A stretch of DNA of 8,713 bases, from NCBI GenBank assembly GCA_007119305.1, contig SKPY01000206.1:1-8713 (forward strand), written 5' to 3'. Source of the stretch: Nitriliruptorales bacterium (GTDB lineage: Bacteria; Actinomycetota; Nitriliruptoria; Euzebyales; Egibacteraceae). The translations under genes and the position numbers were made by a program. This document shows, one piece after another, positions 4,623-8,713 of this stretch (position 1 is its first letter; each line of letters begins with the position of its first letter). The notes under the pieces were generated by a model. That model was given only the letters and a program-made list of their open reading frames with translations. It was not told the DNA's origin and did not search any database.

Positions 4623-6532
4623 GCGCGACGCAGCCGCAGGCGACCAGCACCGACCTGGAGCGCGTCTGGGCCTCCCCCCCGACGCTGCAGGGTTGGCTCG
4701 GCATGGTCAACCACAAGGCGATCGGCAAGCGCTTCCTCGCCACGGGCCTCGTGTTCTTCCTCCTCGGCGGCCTGTTCGCGCTGCTGGCCCGGCTGCAGCT
4801 CGCCTACCCGCAGCTGGAGATCCTCGACGCGCAGGCCTACAACGAGGTCTTCACGATGCACGGCGTCACGATGGCGTTCCTGTTCATCGTGCCGGTCCTC
4901 GAAGGCTTCGCCATCTTCATCCTGCCGCTGATGGTCGGCACCCGGGACCTGCCCTACCCGCGTCTCACCGCCTTCGGCTACTGGGTCTACCTCATGGCCG
5001 GGGTGTTCCTGTTCGCGAGCTTCCTCGTGGAGGTCCCTGACGGCGGCTGGTACGCCTACGTGCCGTTCACGGGCCCGGACTTCAGCCCCGGGTTCGGCAT
5101 GGACTTCTGGCTGCTCGGGGTCACGTTCCTGGAGATCTCCGCGATCGCCGCCGGCATCGAGATCATCGCGCTGCTCGTCAAGAACCGCGCGCCAGGCATG
5201 ACGATCAGCCGTATGCCGCTGTTCGGGTGGGCCATGCTCGTCACCGGCTTCATCATCCTGTTCGCCTTCCCCACGCTCATCGTCGGCAGCATCCTGCTCG
5301 AGATCGACCGCAAGGTCGGCACGGTCTTCTACAACCCCGAGGTCGGTGGCAGCGCGATCCTGTGGCAGCACATGTTCTGGTGGTTCGGCCATCCCGACGT
5401 CTACATCTGGCTGCTGCCCGGCATCGGCGCGGTGTCGATGATCATCTCGACCTTCGCCCGCACCCCGCTCGTCGGCTACACCTGGGTGGTCGCGACGACG
5501 ATCGTCATCGGGGTGCTGAGCTTCGGCGTGTGGGTGCACCACATGTTCACCGTCGGGCTGCCGCTGCTCACGATCAGCTTCTTCGGGGGCGCGAGCCTCG
5601 TGTTCGCCGTCGCCAGCGGCATCCAGGTGTTCGCCTGGATCGCGACGCTGTGGCGCGGCACGATCGTGTGGTCGACCCCGATGCTGTTCTCGATCGGCGC
5701 CGTCGTCACGTTCATCATCGGCGGCCTGTCCGGGGTCACCCTCGGCGTCGTGCCGTTCAACTGGCTCGCGCACGACACCTACTACGTCGTCGCGCACTTC
5801 CACTACGTCGTCATCGGCGGCACGGTGCTGCCGATGTTCGCCGCCGCCTACTACTGGTGGCCCAAGCTCACCGGGCGGATGCTCGACGAACGGCTGGGCA
5901 AGTGGAACTTCTGGATCGCGATCGTCGGGTTGCACCTCACGTTCCTGCCGCAGCACATCGTCGGGTTCCTCGGCATGCCCCGGCGGGTCTACACCTTCCT
6001 GCCGGGGCTGGGCTGGGAGCCCTACAACCTGGCGTCCACCGTCGGCGTGCTCATCAGCGCCGTCGGGGTGCTCCTGTTCGTCTTCGCCGCCATCAAGAGC
6101 CGCTGGGCGCCCCTGGCGCCGCCCGACCCGTGGGGCGCGGGCACCCTCGAGTGGTCCACGGACAGTCCCGTCCCCAACGCCAACTTCGAGCGCCTGCCGA
6201 TCGTGCACTCGCGCTACCCGCTGTGGGAGCAGCCCTCCCTCGAGGAGGGGCCGGAGGACTGGGCCCGCCGGCTCGACACCCTCACCCAGCCGGGCCACCG
6301 GATGCGCGAGGTCGTCACGACGAGCGAGATCGACGGCGACCTGCAGACGATCATCACCCTGCCCCAGCAGTCGCAGTGGCCGTGGCTGACCTCCCTGATG
6401 ATCACCCTCGCCCTCGTCGGGGTGCTGTTCGACGCCTACTGGCTGGCGCTGGCCGGGGTCGTCGCCACGGTCGTGTGCGCGCTGGGATGGGCATGGCCAG
6501 GACGTGACTACGACCCGATCGACGAGCGATGA
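4619..6532 (+). CDS. coxA: caa3-type cytochrome c oxidase subunit I (heme-copper catalytic subunit)
   Basis: This subunit reduces O2 to water at a heme-CuB centre. The 637 residues give 12 core helices plus two C-terminal helices (about 587-607, 608-626), the Bacillus CtaD layout in which subunit I carries the first two helices of subunit III. Metal ligands are complete: H81 and H395 (low-spin heme), H393 (high-spin heme), H258, H307 and H308 (CuB), with Y262 placed for the His-Tyr crosslink. Also present are H385-D386 (HDTYYVVAHFHY) and R455-R456 (GMPRR). By my alignment to Rhodobacter numbering, K362 is Q336 (SGIQVFAW), E286 is D260 (GHPDVY), N121 is I99, N139 is T117 and N207 is E181, while D132 is kept as D110. 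ATG follows coxB by 16 bp and has no clear SD. Also named ctaD. Confidence 0.95.
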   Translation: MSATQPQATSTDLERVWASPPTLQGWLGMVNHKAIGKRFLATGLVFFLLGGLFALLARLQLAYPQLEILDAQAYNEVFTMHGVTMAFLFIVPVLEGFAIFILPLMVGTRDLPYPRLTAFGYWVYLMAGVFLFASFLVEVPDGGWYAYVPFTGPDFSPGFGMDFWLLGVTFLEISAIAAGIEIIALLVKNRAPGMTISRMPLFGWAMLVTGFIILFAFPTLIVGSILLEIDRKVGTVFYNPEVGGSAILWQHMFWWFGHPDVYIWLLPGIGAVSMIISTFARTPLVGYTWVVATTIVIGVLSFGVWVHHMFTVGLPLLTISFFGGASLVFAVASGIQVFAWIATLWRGTIVWSTPMLFSIGAVVTFIIGGLSGVTLGVVPFNWLAHDTYYVVAHFHYVVIGGTVLPMFAAAYYWWPKLTGRMLDERLGKWNFWIAIVGLHLTFLPQHIVGFLGMPRRVYTFLPGLGWEPYNLASTVGVLISAVGVLLFVFAAIKSRWAPLAPPDPWGAGTLEWSTDSPVPNANFERLPIVHSRYPLWEQPSLEEGPEDWARRLDTLTQPGHRMREVVTTSEIDGDLQTIITLPQQSQWPWLTSLMITLALVGVLFDAYWLALAGVVATVVCALGWAWPGRDYDPIDER

Positions 6533-7170
6533 CGGACCTCATCGAGCAGCGCTTCGTCAGCCGCCGCCGCCCCGAGGGGGTGGAGACCCGCCCCATGGGC
6601 TGGTGGGGCATGCTCCTGGCCGTCGCGGTGCTCGCGACGGTGTACGCCGCCCTGTACTTCACGTACGTCTACATCAGGGTCTCCAGCGTCCACTGGCCAC
6701 CGGAGGGCATCGACCCGCCCGCGCTCGGGCTCGCAGCCGGGTCCGCGCTCGCGCTCGCCGCCAGCGCGCTGCCGATCCACCTCGCCCTCCAGGCCGAGCG
6801 TGCCCGGGCCCTCATCGGCTATCGACTCGCGCTGACCGCCGCTCTGGCCCTCGGGGGCCTGCATGGCGCGCTGCTCATCCTCGACTGGACCCGGGTGCCC
6901 TTCGGCGTGGACGAGCACGCCTACGGCTCGCTCTACTTCGTGCTGCCCGGCTTCCACCTGACCATCGCCGGCATCGGGCTGCTCATCGGCCTCACCCTGC
7001 TCGCCCTGTCCTGGCACGAGGAGGCCACCGCGATGCTGCACATCGGCACCCGGTCGCTCGCGCTGTACTGGTACATCACCGCGTTCGGCGGCGTCGCGCT
7101 CCTCGGGGTCGTCTACCTCATCCCGCACGTCTGGCGGGTGGCGATCTCCCCGGCGGGAGCGGGTCCGTGA
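6529..7170 (+). CDS. coxC: Cytochrome c oxidase subunit III, divergent five-helix form
   Basis: This subunit is not catalytic; in the family it stabilises subunit I and supports proton uptake. It has 213 residues and five predicted helices (about 25-46, 65-87, 99-118, 134-158, 172-200), the same size and helix number as Bacillus CtaE and complementary to the two extra helices on CoxA. Recognisable family traces are YFTYVYIR in helix 1, LPGFH (near 138-142) and ALYWYITAFGGVALLGVVYL near the end. Residues usually conserved appear lost: the helix 1 GE, the later FEIYE glutamates, and the His of the YWHF motif, which is Tyr here. The start overlaps the coxA stop as ATGA; the SD is weak. Assignment rests on context plus weak similarity. 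Also named ctaE. Confidence 0.85.
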   Translation: MTDLIEQRFVSRRRPEGVETRPMGWWGMLLAVAVLATVYAALYFTYVYIRVSSVHWPPEGIDPPALGLAAGSALALAASALPIHLALQAERARALIGYRLALTAALALGGLHGALLILDWTRVPFGVDEHAYGSLYFVLPGFHLTIAGIGLLIGLTLLALSWHEEATAMLHIGTRSLALYWYITAFGGVALLGVVYLIPHVWRVAISPAGAGP

Positions 7171-7568
7171 GCCGGGCCGCGCCCGCCGACCCCTCGCCGC
7201 GGCAGGACACCGGCCTGCCGGGAGCCGTGGCGCAGGTCTTCGCCGTCGTCGGCGGTCAGGCCGCCTGGGCCATCGCCGTGCTCACCGCCTATCCGATGGT
7301 GCAGATCGCCTGCGGGGCCGAGCAGCGCCTGCTCGTGCACATGGTGCGCTGGGTCGCGCTGGCGATCGCCCTGGCGGCGACCCTGACCGGCTACCGCGTG
7401 TACCGCAGCGCCCGGGCGGCGGAGGACCGCGGCGACCACCCCGGCGAGCTCAAGCGGCTCCAGCGGATGCGCTTCACCGGGCTCGGTGGGATGCTGCTGA
7501 GCGCCGCCGGCGCGCTGCTGCTGTTCGTCGAGGACCTCGCCACCTGGGTGATCGACCCGTGTCTGTGA
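7167..7568 (+). CDS. Small three-helix membrane protein of the caa3 operon, function unknown
   Basis: The 133-residue protein has three predicted helices (about 22-46, 56-77, 104-125) joined by a basic cytoplasmic-looking stretch (residues 76-102). Helix 1 carries VVGGQAAW and, further on, YPMVQIACG, which resembles a GG-AW...Y-V-AC pattern I recall in small proteins beside ctaG in other bacterial oxidase operons; no function is established to my knowledge. Start is a GTG overlapping the coxC stop by 4 bp (GTGA), with a G-rich SD-like stretch upstream; earlier in-frame sequence is antisense-like and arginine-rich. The next gene overlaps its end. Position suggests an accessory subunit (a subunit IV or CoxP-like partner) or an assembly factor, but this is inference. 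Confidence 0.85.
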   Translation: MSRAAPADPSPRQDTGLPGAVAQVFAVVGGQAAWAIAVLTAYPMVQIACGAEQRLLVHMVRWVALAIALAATLTGYRVYRSARAAEDRGDHPGELKRLQRMRFTGLGGMLLSAAGALLLFVEDLATWVIDPCL

Positions 7569-8443
7569 TCGCCGCCGCGCCGGTCGGTCCGCACGAGGTC
7601 TGGAGCACGTGGGGCGGGCACGCGCCGGGGCTGCTGGCGCTGCTGCTCGTGGTGACGTGGTGGTACGTGCGCGGCCGCGACGCGCTGCGGCGCCACCGCC
7701 AGCAGCGCCTGGTGAACCGCTGGCGGGCCGCCGCGTGGTTCGCCGGCATGGCGGCGCTGGCGCTCGCGCTCGCCTCACCGCTCGACGCGCTCGCGGGGGC
7801 GCTGTTCTCCGCGCACATGGGCCAGCACGTGCTGTTGACGACGGTCGCCGCACCGCTGATCGCCGTGAGCAGCCCGGGGGTGGCGCTCCGGCTGGGGCTG
7901 CCGCCCCGCCTGCGGACGGGCTTCGACCGCGTGCACGGGGACCTGCGCGGGCCCCGCCGCGTGACCTACTCCCCCGCCTGGCCGCTCGTCGCCGCCGTCC
8001 TCCACGCCGGGGTGTACTGGCTGTGGCACCTGCCCGGCCCCTACGAGGCCGCGCTGCGCAGCGAGCTCGTGCACGCCGCGGAGCACGCCACGCTGTTCGG
8101 CACAGCGCTCCTGCTGTGGACCGCCATCGTGCAGACCGGCCGTCGCAGCCCGCTCGGCTACGGGGCCGGGATCGCCGCGGTGTTCCTCACCGCGCTCACG
8201 CACGGCAGCCTCGGCGCGGTGCTGACCTTCGCGCCCCACATCCTCTACGGCCACTACCTCGCCGGCGCCGGCGCATGGGGGGTCAACCCGCTCCAGGACC
8301 AGCATCTGGCCGGCGTCATGATGTGGGCGCCCGGCAAGCTCGTCCACGGCGCGGCGGTGCTCCTGCTGGCCATCGCCTGGCTGGAGTCCACAGAGCGCCG
8401 CAGCCGGGCGCGCGCGGCGGCCCGCTCCTCGGCCGCTCAGTGA
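7559..8443 (+). CDS. ctaG: Cytochrome c oxidase assembly factor CtaG (caa3_CtaG family)
   Basis: This polytopic membrane protein is needed for assembly of caa3 oxidase, probably at the copper-delivery step. It has 294 residues and about seven helices. Family marks are SPLDALAGALFSAHMGQHVLL (73-93, with H86 and H90), H149 and H157 in LHAGVYWLWHLPG (148-160), HAAEH (172-176), THGSLGA (214-220) and the C-terminal DQHLAGVMMWAPGK (247-260). The histidines and methionines suit metal binding. GTG 7559 was chosen because GGGTG sits 8 nt upstream and it gives a 10-bp overlap with the previous gene. A GTG at 7565 would instead give the 4-bp GTGA overlap used elsewhere in this operon and cannot be excluded. 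It ends the operon. Unrelated to the Cox11-type CtaG of proteobacteria. Confidence 0.93.
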   Translation: MSVIAAAPVGPHEVWSTWGGHAPGLLALLLVVTWWYVRGRDALRRHRQQRLVNRWRAAAWFAGMAALALALASPLDALAGALFSAHMGQHVLLTTVAAPLIAVSSPGVALRLGLPPRLRTGFDRVHGDLRGPRRVTYSPAWPLVAAVLHAGVYWLWHLPGPYEAALRSELVHAAEHATLFGTALLLWTAIVQTGRRSPLGYGAGIAAVFLTALTHGSLGAVLTFAPHILYGHYLAGAGAWGVNPLQDQHLAGVMMWAPGKLVHGAAVLLLAIAWLESTERRSRARAAARSSAAQ

Positions 8444-8713
8444 AGATGCTCGAGGAACCAGCGGGTGGCGAGCAGAGCGACCTGCTCGAGGGCTCCGGGC
8501 TCCTCGAAGAGATGCCCGGCGCCGGGCACCACCTCGACCCGCGACGGGCCGGCGAGGTCGCGCGCGGCCTGGCGGTTGAGGTCGAGGACCGCTGCGTCGT
8601 GCTCGCCGACGATGAGCAGGGTCGGCGCGGCCACCTCGGGTAGCCGCGGCGCGGCCAGGTCAGGCCGCCCGCCGCGGGACACGACGGCGCCGACGCGGCC
8701 GTCGGGCTCCGCG
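8437..8713 (-). CDS. Alpha/beta hydrolase, dienelactone-hydrolase-like, C-terminal fragment (runs off window)
   Basis: About 92 C-terminal residues are visible and the frame stays open to the window edge, so the start lies outside. The sequence AVVSRGGRPDLA is followed by the strand APTLLIVGEHDAAVLDLN, whose Asp is the likely acid of the catalytic triad. The PGAGHLFEEPGAL stretch supplies the catalytic His, and a final helix ends ATRWFLEHLH. The nucleophile elbow is not in the window. This pattern matches dienelactone-hydrolase-type proteins that in actinobacteria often occur fused to a phosphoribosyltransferase domain; whether that domain is present cannot be seen. The GTG at 8682 is internal, because family sequence continues upstream. 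It converges on ctaG, the two 3' ends overlapping by 7 bp. No link to respiration is evident. Confidence 0.85.
   Translation of the reverse strand, partial: AEPDGRVGAVVSRGGRPDLAAPRLPEVAAPTLLIVGEHDAAVLDLNRQAARDLAGPSRVEVVPGAGHLFEEPGALEQVALLATRWFLEHLH

Noticed and set aside
3514..4743. 409-codon open frame on the minus strand, opposite coxB
   Set aside because: Low-complexity antisense shadow of coxB that also crosses the divergent promoter region.
4550..6298. 582-codon open frame on the minus strand, opposite coxA
   Set aside because: It is rich in Asp, Glu, His and Arg with no domain, the usual shadow of a hydrophobic gene in GC-rich DNA; coxA on the other strand is unambiguous.
1..8713. CRISPR array, insertion sequence, tRNA or rRNA
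   Set aside because: No regularly spaced repeat array, transposase motif, cloverleaf or rRNA-like segment was seen on either strand.

Overview
The window is a GC-rich bacterial respiratory island. Two divergent operons encode the end of an aerobic electron transport chain: a cytochrome bcc (complex III) operon on the minus strand and a caa3-type cytochrome c oxidase operon on the plus strand. A three-helix Rieske subunit with a Tat motif in front of its last helix, a membrane-anchored diheme QcrC and a Rieske/QcrC/QcrB gene set point to an actinobacterium. The oxidase is not the usual mycobacterial/streptomycete aa3 set, so a deep-branching actinobacterial class is a reasonable guess, but the sequence alone does not fix the genus.

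Layout. 1-370 holds no convincing gene. It carries a 24-bp tandem repeat, an 8-bp triplet repeat and a long stem-loop downstream of qcrB. 3391 down to 371 (minus strand) is qcrC-qcrA-qcrB, tightly packed (1-bp gap, then a 4-bp GTGA overlap). 3392-3612 is the divergent control region. It contains a perfect 28-bp palindrome, and a -35-like hexamer (ATGACA) lies in each half, one for each operon. 3613 to 8443 (plus strand) is coxB (CuA plus fused cytochrome c), coxA (14 predicted helices), coxC (5 helices), a 133-residue three-helix protein and ctaG (copper/caa3 assembly). All junctions overlap except coxB-coxA, which is bridged by a 7-codon mini-ORF. 8713 down to 8437 is the C-terminal part of a dienelactone-hydrolase-like alpha/beta hydrolase, converging on ctaG with a 7-bp overlap.

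How it works together. QcrB/QcrA oxidise menaquinol or a similar quinol. Electrons pass through the Rieske cluster to the two c hemes of QcrC, then to the heme c fused to CoxB, to CuA, and to the heme/CuB centre of CoxA, where O2 is reduced. CtaG serves metallation of the oxidase. No gene for a soluble cytochrome c is present, which fits direct bcc-caa3 electron transfer.

Most notable points: the shared palindromic operator/promoter; an oxidase subunit I that keeps every metal ligand but has replaced the K-channel lysine and most canonical D-channel residues; a divergent subunit III; and unexplained structured DNA downstream of qcrB. The oxidase gene order (subunit II-cytochrome c fusion, I, III, small membrane protein, CtaG) resembles alternative oxidase clusters such as coxMNOP of Bradyrhizobium, so the residue changes may belong to a clade rather than to this organism alone.
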